A stretch of 5,901 bases of DNA from Chitinophagaceae bacterium. GTDB lineage: Bacteria; Bacteroidota; Bacteroidia; Chitinophagales; Chitinophagaceae. A model generated the notes under the pieces. It made no database searches. It was not told the DNA's origin and saw only the letters and a list, made by a program, of their open reading frames with translations. Shown one piece after another: positions 1 to 5,822 of the stretch (its first letter is position 1; every line of letters starts with the position of its first letter). Made by a program: the position numbers and the translations under genes. The stretch lies in contig JAIEQT010000402.1 in NCBI GenBank assembly GCA_019747455.1, positions 1 through 5,901 on the forward strand. The letters are read 5' to 3'.

Positions 1-99
1 GTAATAGCTGTCCTTCATTTGCTTATAGCTATATATGGCCATTAAACAAGGAATGGTTATAGAAAAAGCTGATATAGCAGAAAACAAATAAAAATTCAT
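1..99 (-). CDS. Putative membrane protein, N-terminal part only (runs off left edge)
   Basis: An open frame starts at an ATG (97-99 on the complement) and stays open for 33 codons to the window edge. It begins MNFYLFSAISAFSITIPCLM. Residues about 3-23 are hydrophobic and would form one membrane helix; the next residues (YSYKQMKDSYY) are polar and basic. The start lies 2 bases after the stop of the upstream 110-residue gene (TAG-GC-ATG), an arrangement typical of translational coupling, so the two are almost certainly one transcript. The reading of the frame is direct. From memory, small multi-helix membrane proteins of unknown function with similar N-termini occur in Chitinophagaceae, but the family cannot be assigned from 33 residues. 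The function is unknown. Confidence 0.6.
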   Translation of the reverse strand, partial: MNFYLFSAISAFSITIPCLMAIYSYKQMKDSYY

Positions 100-101
100 G
101 C

Positions 102-434
102 CTACTCATTTAATGGAGAAGGCGGAGGGCAAACAGGCGGACATTGGAAAGCATCTTCTAAGATGATTCCGTCATCATCTGTTTCACGGGCATTGTTTGA
201 AGGGGGGAGTATGTCTTGCCCGTTTTTGTCAACTGCAACCAATACGCTGCAGATGCGGTTATCCGCCTTTCTTCCCAAATATATGCGAAAGGAATGAGAT
301 CCATTTTGTGCAAGCAATGCACGTACCGAATCGGCAGAGAAGGTTTCAGAATAGGGCATATCAACTCCCGGATTTTCTCTAAATCGGGTAGTGTACTCGA
401 TAGCTTGTTGAAGTGAAATTTGGTGTTGTATCAT
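102..434 (-). CDS. Small conserved hypothetical protein with CPPVCPPPSP C-terminal tail
   Basis: This 110-residue protein has no recognised function. I chose the ATG at 432-434 because it gives the N-terminus MIQHQISLQQAIEYTTRFRE; the longer frame needs a TTG at 482 and adds 16 unconvincing residues. There is no signal peptide or membrane helix, so it is probably cytoplasmic. Residues 6-21 look like an amphipathic helix. Residues 47-76 read as a small alpha/beta segment (FRIYLG, then VLVAVDKNGQDILP). An acidic linker (residues 84-94, ETDDDGIILED) leads to the tail, in which C98 and C102 sit inside CPPVCPPPSPLNE. From memory, uncharacterised Chitinophagaceae proteins carry a nearly identical tail, which suggests the tail is the conserved functional element, perhaps for metal or thiol chemistry or partner docking. 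It is coupled to the downstream membrane protein and divergent from the MauE-like gene. Confidence 0.75.
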   Translation of the reverse strand: MIQHQISLQQAIEYTTRFRENPGVDMPYSETFSADSVRALLAQNGSHSFRIYLGRKADNRICSVLVAVDKNGQDILPPSNNARETDDDGIILEDAFQCPPVCPPPSPLNE

Positions 435-451
435 ATTATTTAGTTTATACA

Positions 452-483
452 CCAAACTACCTGCGGTATTTACTGCTTTCAAA
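452..483 (-). promoter_or_regulatory. Candidate Bacteroidota promoter for the 110-residue protein
   Basis: Reading leftward on the complement, TTTG (480-483) is followed after 20 bases by TAGTTTGG (452-459). This resembles the Bacteroidota sigma pattern of TTG near -33 and TAnnTTTG near -7, except that only one base separates TA from TTTG. Transcription would start close to 445, leaving a leader of roughly 10 bases before the ATG at 434. The match is imperfect and the AT-rich background makes chance matches likely. Confidence 0.25.
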
Positions 484-492
484 GGTGGGAAT

Positions 493-525
493 TACTCTAT
501 AAGAAGTGGTATATACTCTATATAC
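493..525. promoter_or_regulatory. Operator-like repeats in the divergent intergenic region
   Basis: Two copies of TACTCTATA lie at 493-501 and 514-522, offset by exactly 21 bases, which is two helical turns. Overlapping the second copy is a perfect inverted repeat, GTATAT-N5-ATATAC, at 509-525. Both patterns are read directly. They sit midway between two diverging genes, where a shared regulator would bind. Calling it an operator is inference, and no regulator gene is present in the window. Confidence 0.3.
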
Positions 526-586
526 GCCAAACAGTTTTAATCCTATACTTGAAATAGTAGTTTTAAATAGAAAATACGGCAAGGCC

Positions 587-1000
587 ATGAAACCTATTAT
601 CTATTATACCATTTGCTTTTTATTGATCGCTTTATTTACTTATACCGCAGTAAGTAAATGGATGAATATGAGCCTCACCTTATACGAAATGCGTAACCAA
701 CCTTTTAGCAGAGCAATCAGTGATATATTAGCATATATCTTGCCCCCCATAGAAGCGGTAGTGGCTTTACTAATTATACTGGAAAAAACAAGATTGGCCG
801 GTTTATATATAGCTGTTTTTTTAATGGCTTTATTCACGGCTTATGTATTGATTATTTTATTGGGGTTTTTTAATAGGGTTCCTTGCTCCTGTGGTGGTAT
901 TATTTCCTCATTAGGGTGGAAAGGGCATTTATGGCTAAACCTGTTTTTTTTATTCAGTAGCATTATGGGTATTCACTTATATAAAAAAATTCATGCATGA
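587..1000 (+). CDS. MauE/DoxX-family redox-associated membrane protein
   Basis: This 137-residue inner-membrane protein has four predicted helices at roughly residues 5-22, 47-65, 70-94 and 115-132. After helix 3 comes a conserved-looking stretch: VPCSCGG (C100 and C102), then LGWKGHLWLN with H114 and N118. This pattern is what I associate with Bacteroidota MauE/DoxX-like proteins. MauE-type and DsbD/CcdA-like proteins are thought to pass reducing equivalents to periplasmic thioredoxin-like partners; that role here is inferred. I chose the ATG at 587 over a GTG at 506, because the extra 27 residues are not membrane-like and would cover the operator-like repeats. The small exported cysteine protein follows 63 bases downstream on the same strand. 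Two TlpA genes, the natural redox partners, converge from the other side. Confidence 0.8.
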   Translation: MKPIIYYTICFLLIALFTYTAVSKWMNMSLTLYEMRNQPFSRAISDILAYILPPIEAVVALLIILEKTRLAGLYIAVFLMALFTAYVLIILLGFFNRVPCSCGGIISSLGWKGHLWLNLFFLFSSIMGIHLYKKIHA

Positions 1001-1063
1001 TCAGGCGAAGCCGAAAACCTGTATAATAGAGTAGGCAATTAATATTCAAATAAATTTTGCGTT

Positions 1064-1318
1064 ATGAAAAAGATTTCAGTTTTCTTGCTTGGCGCACTCA
1101 TTATTGGTGTAGCCAGCGCTTTTACTACTGCTAGCAAAGCAGTTCCTCAAACAGCTTATGGATTTGATCCTATTGATGGCTGGGTGCAAGTTGAATCAAG
1201 TGATATTGGAGTTACATTCGATTGTAATTCAGGAAGTAATTACTGCCTGTATGATCAGCCAAATGGAACACCACTACCCGGAGAAACACAAACTAAGCTG
1301 TTTGAACTGATCCGTTAA
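1064..1318 (+). CDS. Small exported two-cysteine protein, DUF6520-like
   Basis: This 84-residue protein has a clear Sec-type N-terminus: MKK, a hydrophobic core at residues 5-18, then possible cleavage after A19 (ASA-F) or A26 (SKA-V). The mature part is about 58-65 residues, acidic, with W40 and one cysteine pair, C54 and C61, spaced CX6C. The short length, the signal peptide followed by FTT, and the cysteine pair match my recollection of the Bacteroidota DUF6520 family, whose genes often lie beside MauE-like genes. The family name is therefore moderately sure and the function unknown. It may be a substrate or carrier for the neighbouring redox proteins. The start is a clean ATG; the stop lies 5 bases before a strong terminator hairpin, so this is the last gene of the plus-strand unit. 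Confidence 0.7.
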   Translation: MKKISVFLLGALIIGVASAFTTASKAVPQTAYGFDPIDGWVQVESSDIGVTFDCNSGSNYCLYDQPNGTPLPGETQTKLFELIR

Positions 1319-1322
1319 AAAT

Positions 1323-1347
1323 AAGAAGGGGGCTTTGCCCCCTTCTT
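1323..1347. terminator. Bidirectional intrinsic terminator between convergent genes
   Basis: The arms 1323-1333 (AAGAAGGGGGC) and 1337-1347 (GCCCCCTTCTT) are perfectly complementary over 11 bp and enclose a 3-base loop. Leftward transcripts then meet ATTTTTAA, a good U-tract. Rightward transcripts end the stem in UUCUU followed by UAAUU. Its right arm touches the stop codon of the minus-strand tlpA gene (1347-1349), and its left arm begins 5 bases after the plus-strand stop. It should end both convergent units. Confidence 0.85.
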
Positions 1348-2840
1348 TAATTATCTATAGCTTTTCTTATAAAATTCTCTAAGTTGATTAATTCGCTCCT
1401 ATTTCTTGGAATAGGTGGTTTTCCAGAAATAAGCTTGTTATTTTTCCCAACTATAATTAAATGTGGATACCCCATAATATTATACGCTTTTATTAATCGG
1501 TGTTCGATACCTTCCCCATTTGTATACAGGTTAATATTATCGTTTTCAGTGTAAATATCCATTGCAACGCTTTTAAGCCATTGTTCTTTTTCTTCATCCA
1601 CACTAATACTCATAAACACAAGCTCCTTGTTTTCACCAATACTTTTTTTTACTTCTCTTAATACTTTAGACATCATTACACATGCTGTACACCCAGTAAA
1701 CCAAAAGTCAATAACAATTACTTTGTCTTGCAAATCTCTAATTGACGTTTCTCCACCATTTGCATTCGTCATTGTAAAGGGCAAAATTGTATACCCCGGT
1801 TTATAGTTTTCAGCAAACTCTTTAACAATGGACCTTAGTTGGGGTTTATCAATAAGTTTACTTGCGCTTTCAGCAAAATCATTTTCGCCATCTATATTAA
1901 CTCCTTGAGAATAAACATACGCAACTAAGGCTGTTGTAATTTCTTGTTTACAAAACGTAGGCCATTGCTCTAAACTTTTTAAGTATTCAGAGGCCGGTAT
2001 AGTCCCTTCTCTACCTGTACTTAATCTTGCGTCCAACATTGTTTTCTTAACAGCTAAATGCAGAAATTGAGGGGAGAGTATTTGATTGTTAAAACCATTA
2101 AACAAATTAATAAATGCGGGCTCTATCATTTTTTTATACTTATCGTTTAATTTTTGTAGATCATCTTTATAATTTGTGTTCTTCATAATTTTATCAAAAC
2201 TTCCTGTAGTAATTCCTAAAAGAGTTCCTGTGTAGTTTACCTCCAAATCCTTTTCGAAAATTTTTACAAATGAAGGCGAAAGTGTATATGATTTTTTTTC
2301 CTTTAAGCTATCCCAATACTGTTTGTATGTTAAATAATTTTGCAGCCTTTTTTCCTTAGCCTCAACTTCATTTGAATCCATACCAGAAATAAGTATATGA
2401 GGTAGTTTAATTTTCTGATATGAATTCGCATGATCCCAAATATGCTGTAACTCATTTTTATCCGCATTCCGCCCTGTAATATGGAGATAGGGGTTTTTAC
2501 GATTGGCGGGGTCGTCAAATAAATTCTCTATCATCAAACTATCGCCGGGTTCAATAAACAAGTCATTCAGCCTTAGGTTACCAAATTTTTTTGAAACAAT
2601 ACTTAAGTAATAAGAATGATTATAGTTAGGTAATTGAATAGAGAATTTTCCAGTACTGGTGATCAACTTATTTGTTATTCCGCCAATACTAGTTATACCA
2701 ATTTTATACGGGTAATGCGTAATTGTAATCGTATCATTTTGGGTAGCCCAAATTTTTCCTTGTATGATAGTATTTTTTTGAGCGCTTAAATTATTATCGA
2801 TTACAATAGCAAGTAGTATCAAAAAATATATTTTTTTCAT
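1347..2840 (-). CDS. TlpA-like periplasmic thiol-disulfide protein, copy 1 (CTAC active site)
   Basis: This 497-residue protein begins with a Sec signal peptide (residues 1-20) and a cleavage-like LSA-Q; no lipobox is seen, so it should be soluble in the periplasm. Residues 21-105 form a beta-rich N-terminal domain ending in FIEPGDSLMIE, similar to DUF4369-type domains. A helical middle region (about 125-345) is of unknown fold family. The thioredoxin domain occupies about 355-497, with DFWFTGC, catalytic pair C384/C387 and the expected cis-proline at P459 (GYP). The active site is CTAC, lacking the proline of the usual CxPC. The family reduces or isomerises protein thiols; the partner here is unknown. 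It is the promoter-distal paralog of the gene at 2934-4421, 93 bases downstream of it, and ends at the shared bidirectional terminator. Confidence 0.92.
   Translation of the reverse strand: MKKIYFLILLAIVIDNNLSAQKNTIIQGKIWATQNDTITITHYPYKIGITSIGGITNKLITSTGKFSIQLPNYNHSYYLSIVSKKFGNLRLNDLFIEPGDSLMIENLFDDPANRKNPYLHITGRNADKNELQHIWDHANSYQKIKLPHILISGMDSNEVEAKEKRLQNYLTYKQYWDSLKEKKSYTLSPSFVKIFEKDLEVNYTGTLLGITTGSFDKIMKNTNYKDDLQKLNDKYKKMIEPAFINLFNGFNNQILSPQFLHLAVKKTMLDARLSTGREGTIPASEYLKSLEQWPTFCKQEITTALVAYVYSQGVNIDGENDFAESASKLIDKPQLRSIVKEFAENYKPGYTILPFTMTNANGGETSIRDLQDKVIVIDFWFTGCTACVMMSKVLREVKKSIGENKELVFMSISVDEEKEQWLKSVAMDIYTENDNINLYTNGEGIEHRLIKAYNIMGYPHLIIVGKNNKLISGKPPIPRNRSELINLENFIRKAIDN
2746..2840 (-). 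repeat. Signal-peptide segment of tlpA copy 1, duplicated at 4327-4421
   Basis: These 95 bases align without gaps to 4327-4421, with 13 mismatches by my count. They encode the signal peptide and the first mature residues (QKNTIIQGKIWA) of the two TlpA paralogs. The first 44 bases of the match, on the mature-protein side, have only two differences, much closer than the rest of the genes. Confidence 0.85.
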
Positions 2841-2909
2841 GGCAAAAGGTTCAAATAGTTTAAAATAAATGGAGGAATCAAATTCGAAAAATCAATTTGA
2901 ATTAGATAG

Positions 2910-2929
2910 AAAATGAGGGCAATGCCGCC
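2910..2929 (-). terminator. Weak terminator-like hairpin between the two tlpA genes
   Basis: On the leftward transcript, GGCGGC (2924-2929), loop AUU and GCCCUC (2915-2920) pair with one C:C mismatch and one G:U pair, followed by AUUUU. It lies 4 bases beyond the TAG stop of the upstream tlpA. Its placement and flanking bases (CCTTCTCTAATT on the plus strand) mirror the strong terminator after copy 1 (CCTTCTTTAATT), so it appears to be a decayed duplicate. It would attenuate the transcript rather than fully stop it. Confidence 0.4.
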
Positions 2930-2933
2930 TTCT

Positions 2934-4421
2934 CTAATTTGTAAATTTCAATAATGCCGCAATAAAATCATCTACATTGGTAGGCGAGTCGGAACGGGGT
3001 GGGTTTGTTTCTAATAGAACATTATTCTTCCCTATAATCATTACCCTTGGATAACTAGAAACATTATAATGCTTAATTAAAGGGTGTTCCCTCCCCTCTC
3101 CATTTGTATAAAGATTCACAAAGTCTTTATGGGTGTACTCTTCCTCCTCCACACTTTTCAACCACCTATCTCTATCTTCATCCACACAAATACTCATAAA
3201 TACAATGTTGTTATTGTTTCCAATTTTATCTTTCACTTTTTTTAGAAACTTAGACATGCCCATACAAGGCCTACACCCGGTAAACCAGAAATCGAGTACT
3301 ACTGTCTTCTCTTTAAATGCTGCAATACTTTGTTTTTTTCCATCAACGCCAATAAGTTCAAAAGGAAATACGCTAACACCCACAGCATAAGTTTTTTGGT
3401 ATTGTTCAATAGCAGCTTTTAATAACGGCTTTTTAATCCATGGAGTTAAAGCCGTAAACATTTCTGGCAAATCACTAACATTAGACCCGCCTAGAATTAA
3501 TTCAGTAGCTAAATACGTTGCTACTTCCTGCCTACATGCGGCTGGCCATTGTTCAAGCTGGGGCAGAAATGCAACGGCGGGTATTCGATCAAAAGTTCCT
3601 TTTTTAATTTTTGTTTCAACTATAGTTTTAATAATCGCTACTTCTAAAAAAAGAGGAGATATAAACTTAAACCGTTGATCTACAATCATTGTCTGCATCG
3701 GTAGTTTAACAAATAGTTGGTAATCTTCCTTAAGTTGATTATAAGCCATTAACGAGTCTTTTTTGCTAATCATTTTTTCGGAAATACTACGAAACACGCT
3801 TATCAATGAACCCACTTTCTGTAAATCAAGGTTAAACTTTAGCTCTTCGCGAACTGCCGGGTTAATCGAAATGTTGGGCAAATTCAATAAACTATCCAAG
3901 TATCTTTTTTTAATTATATAGTTTCCTTCAATATCACTGTATGCGTCTTTAAGGTTATAATATCTATTTAAAATGATTGGCGTAGTTCCATATCTATCAA
4001 TAAATCGTAAAAAGTGTTGTGCCTGATTTTTATCTGCGTTTCTACCTGAAATTTTTATTGGTGGCGCACTTTTTTTTAAAGCTAGTTCTTGCATTGATAC
4101 GTTTGATTCAATTATTAAACTATCTCCCGGTTCTATCAGTAAGTCACTTAGCAATAAATTTCCCAAACGCTTGGTAGTAATTGTACAATAAAAGGGATTA
4201 GTTTGATTCGGGACTTTGACTTGGAAGGAGCCATCGCTAGTTGTTATTCGCTGTACTGTGCCTCCCAAAGATTCATGTCCGAATACCATTGGGTATATAA
4301 AAACATTTATGGTATCGTTCGGTGCTGCCCAAATTTTTCCTTGTATAATAGTATTTTTTTGAGCACTTAATTTGTTATTGATAATAATAACAAATAGTAT
4401 GAAATAGAATATTTTTTTCAT
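2934..4421 (-). CDS. TlpA-like periplasmic thiol-disulfide protein, copy 2 (CRPC active site)
   Basis: This 495-residue paralog of the gene at 1347-2840 shares its architecture: signal peptide with LSA-Q cleavage, beta-rich N-domain ending LLIEPGDSLIIE, the marker ISGRNADKN, a divergent helical middle, and a C-terminal thioredoxin domain. The catalytic pair C383/C386 lies in DFWFTGCRPC, a canonical CxPC site, and the cis-proline is P458. An additional cysteine, C412 (FMSIC), is absent from copy 1. I took the ATG at 4419-4421, which starts MKKIFYFILF; a TTG two codons earlier also opens the frame but is unlikely. It lies 10 bases after the susD stop, so it is in the importer operon. The role is presumably reduction or isomerisation of disulfides in a periplasmic or imported substrate; the partner is unknown. 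Confidence 0.93.
   Translation of the reverse strand: MKKIFYFILFVIIINNKLSAQKNTIIQGKIWAAPNDTINVFIYPMVFGHESLGGTVQRITTSDGSFQVKVPNQTNPFYCTITTKRLGNLLLSDLLIEPGDSLIIESNVSMQELALKKSAPPIKISGRNADKNQAQHFLRFIDRYGTTPIILNRYYNLKDAYSDIEGNYIIKKRYLDSLLNLPNISINPAVREELKFNLDLQKVGSLISVFRSISEKMISKKDSLMAYNQLKEDYQLFVKLPMQTMIVDQRFKFISPLFLEVAIIKTIVETKIKKGTFDRIPAVAFLPQLEQWPAACRQEVATYLATELILGGSNVSDLPEMFTALTPWIKKPLLKAAIEQYQKTYAVGVSVFPFELIGVDGKKQSIAAFKEKTVVLDFWFTGCRPCMGMSKFLKKVKDKIGNNNNIVFMSICVDEDRDRWLKSVEEEEYTHKDFVNLYTNGEGREHPLIKHYNVSSYPRVMIIGKNNVLLETNPPRSDSPTNVDDFIAALLKFTN
4327..4421 (-). repeat. Signal-peptide segment of tlpA copy 2, duplicated at 2746-2840
   Basis: This is the second copy of the 95-base segment described at 2746-2840. 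Between the two segments the genes differ far more, especially in the middle domain. Confidence 0.85.
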
Positions 4422-4431
4422 CGTCAATTAT

Positions 4432-5811
4432 TTATCGAGGGTTTTGAATGATATTGCTTAGAGAAATTTCGTCTTGCGGTATGGCAAAAACATATTTGTT
4501 ACTAGTAGGGCTTAGGGTAAAGCGGTCGGTACCCAATACACGGGTAAGTGTAATATTCTGCCCTTGCTTATTATAGCGTTTTAGATCAAGCCAGCGCAAA
4601 CCCCGCCACACCAGTTCTTTTCTGCGCTCTATCAATATCTTATTCAATGCATCGGCTGCATTAAGCGCAGTGAGTGGAACAAAAGTACCTGTGCGCCACC
4701 TGTTTCTTAGTAGTGCATTTAAATCGGTCATGGCTGCAGTAGCTTGCCCAAGCCTCGCCAATGCTTCTGCCCTTATCAAATACACTTCATTGGTGGCAAG
4801 CCCCGTAAACGGAGACGTGGTACCGCTATACCCTCTTTTAAATCCCATATTGTTGCCGCTGATGGTTCTGAAAAAAATGGCTCTTCTTAAATCATTCCCT
4901 GCATACTGATTATAAAGTATCGTATCAACAAATGTGGTGGTGGAAGCAGTTGATAATACCGTGTATGTGCCGGTTGGCTGACTATAGTACAACGACTCTT
5001 GTGGCGACCGATCGAAAGGCGCCACGGCACTTGTACTCACGGTATTGTAGTCAATTAAAGTACTGTACAACTGCAAACAACTATCTGCATATAGTTTTGC
5101 CTTGCTATATTGTTCAGTAAATAAAGCAGTACGCGCCAATAAAGCAAAAGCTGCCGGCCGTGATGGACGGTTCTTAGCTATTGGCGGTACTGCAGGTGAC
5201 AACAAGAGAACAGCGTTTTGTAAGTCTACAAAAATTTGATCGTAACATGCCTGCACAGTACTACGTTCACTATAGGCTTTTACATTCGTCGTTAATCGAA
5301 TGGGTACACCCAGTGCTGTGCCCATAGTAGTACTATCAAAGGCCACTGCAAAATGTTGTACCAACCCACTCAGGGCAAAAGCCCTTGCAAACAATGCCGA
5401 TCCTTTTATATCACGCCATTCTGCTAATTCAGTAGATACCGGTGTAATTTTTTCTAGCTGCTCCAATACAATATTGCAATACAATATTTGTTGATACAGT
5501 ACAGACCAATCACTGATACTTTGTTGGTTGCTGTACAAATCGGCATCCCATACATAACTACTACGCTCAATAGCAGGTAATGCCTGCCAATTCACGGGCA
5601 ACAAATAATAATCATCAGCAGCCATTTCCCCCAAGCCCGGTGAAAAAGTGAATACCTGTGTATAATCGAGCAGCAAACGCATATCGTTTAGCGTAGTAGG
5701 AATAATAATACTCGAGTTAGGCTTTTGATCTAAAAATTCCGTTTTATTACAAGCTGTTTGTATAATACAAACAGCTATGAGTAAATAGAAAATATTTTTT
5801 TTCATCTTCAT
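4432..5811 (-). CDS. SusD/RagB-family outer-membrane lipoprotein
   Basis: This 459-residue lipoprotein is the surface lid of a SusC/SusD importer. Residues 1-20 are a signal peptide ending in the lipobox QTAC, so C21 would be lipidated and anchored in the outer membrane. FLDQKP follows, the usual start of mature SusD proteins. The SusD N-terminal domain spans about 22-215. The C-terminal family signature is clear: NEVYLIRAEALARLG from residue 341, IERRKEL at about 394-400, and RWLDLKRY at about 406-413. The protein ends in IPQDEISLSNIIQNPR, a typical SusD terminus. It is at the short end of the family. Two ATGs (5811 and 5805) could serve as start, changing only two residues. It sits 11 bases after susC and 10 before tlpA. 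The ligand cannot be deduced; no carbohydrate-active enzyme is nearby. Its DNA is visibly richer in GC than parts of the tlpA genes. Confidence 0.96.
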   Translation of the reverse strand: MKMKKNIFYLLIAVCIIQTACNKTEFLDQKPNSSIIIPTTLNDMRLLLDYTQVFTFSPGLGEMAADDYYLLPVNWQALPAIERSSYVWDADLYSNQQSISDWSVLYQQILYCNIVLEQLEKITPVSTELAEWRDIKGSALFARAFALSGLVQHFAVAFDSTTMGTALGVPIRLTTNVKAYSERSTVQACYDQIFVDLQNAVLLLSPAVPPIAKNRPSRPAAFALLARTALFTEQYSKAKLYADSCLQLYSTLIDYNTVSTSAVAPFDRSPQESLYYSQPTGTYTVLSTASTTTFVDTILYNQYAGNDLRRAIFFRTISGNNMGFKRGYSGTTSPFTGLATNEVYLIRAEALARLGQATAAMTDLNALLRNRWRTGTFVPLTALNAADALNKILIERRKELVWRGLRWLDLKRYNKQGQNITLTRVLGTDRFTLSPTSNKYVFAIPQDEISLSNIIQNPR

Positions 5812-5822
5812 GTATTTAATGA

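Noticed and set aside
102..434. The cysteine-proline tailed protein as a ribosomal peptide natural-product precursor
   Set aside because: No radical-SAM, cyclase, protease or export gene is visible nearby, and the protein has no clear leader-core boundary; the conserved region extends beyond the tail.
435..482. Longer version of the 110-residue protein starting at a TTG (482)
   Set aside because: The extra 16 residues add no recognisable feature, and the ATG at 434 gives a family-like N-terminus.
544..551. TATACTTG as a -7 element for the MauE-like gene
   Set aside because: It is one mismatch from TAnnTTTG, but no TTG-type partner lies about 19-21 bases upstream.
506..586. Longer version of the MauE-like protein starting at a GTG (506)
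   Set aside because: The extension is polar and unlike the family, and it would cover the operator-like repeats; the ATG at 587 begins directly before helix 1.
1002..1027. Small hairpin (GGC-GAA-GCC or CAGG...CCTG) and a TATAAT in the gap before the small exported protein
   Set aside because: The stems are 3-4 bp and mutually exclusive, with no U-tract; TATAAT is not the usual Bacteroidota housekeeping promoter element and is likely chance in AT-rich DNA.
1064..1318. The small exported protein as a double-glycine bacteriocin
   Set aside because: Its N-terminus is a standard Sec signal peptide without a GG or GA cleavage site of the peptidase-exporter type, and no immunity or ABC exporter gene is seen.
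2841..2909. Separate promoter for tlpA copy 1 (TTTG, 21 bases, TATTTG on the complement)
   Set aside because: The downstream element lacks the full TAnnTTTG pattern and lies about 11 bases from the ATG, leaving almost no leader.
3133..3390. 85-codon plus-strand open frame opposite tlpA copy 2
   Set aside because: It lies wholly antisense to the conserved thioredoxin domain and its translation has no recognisable features.
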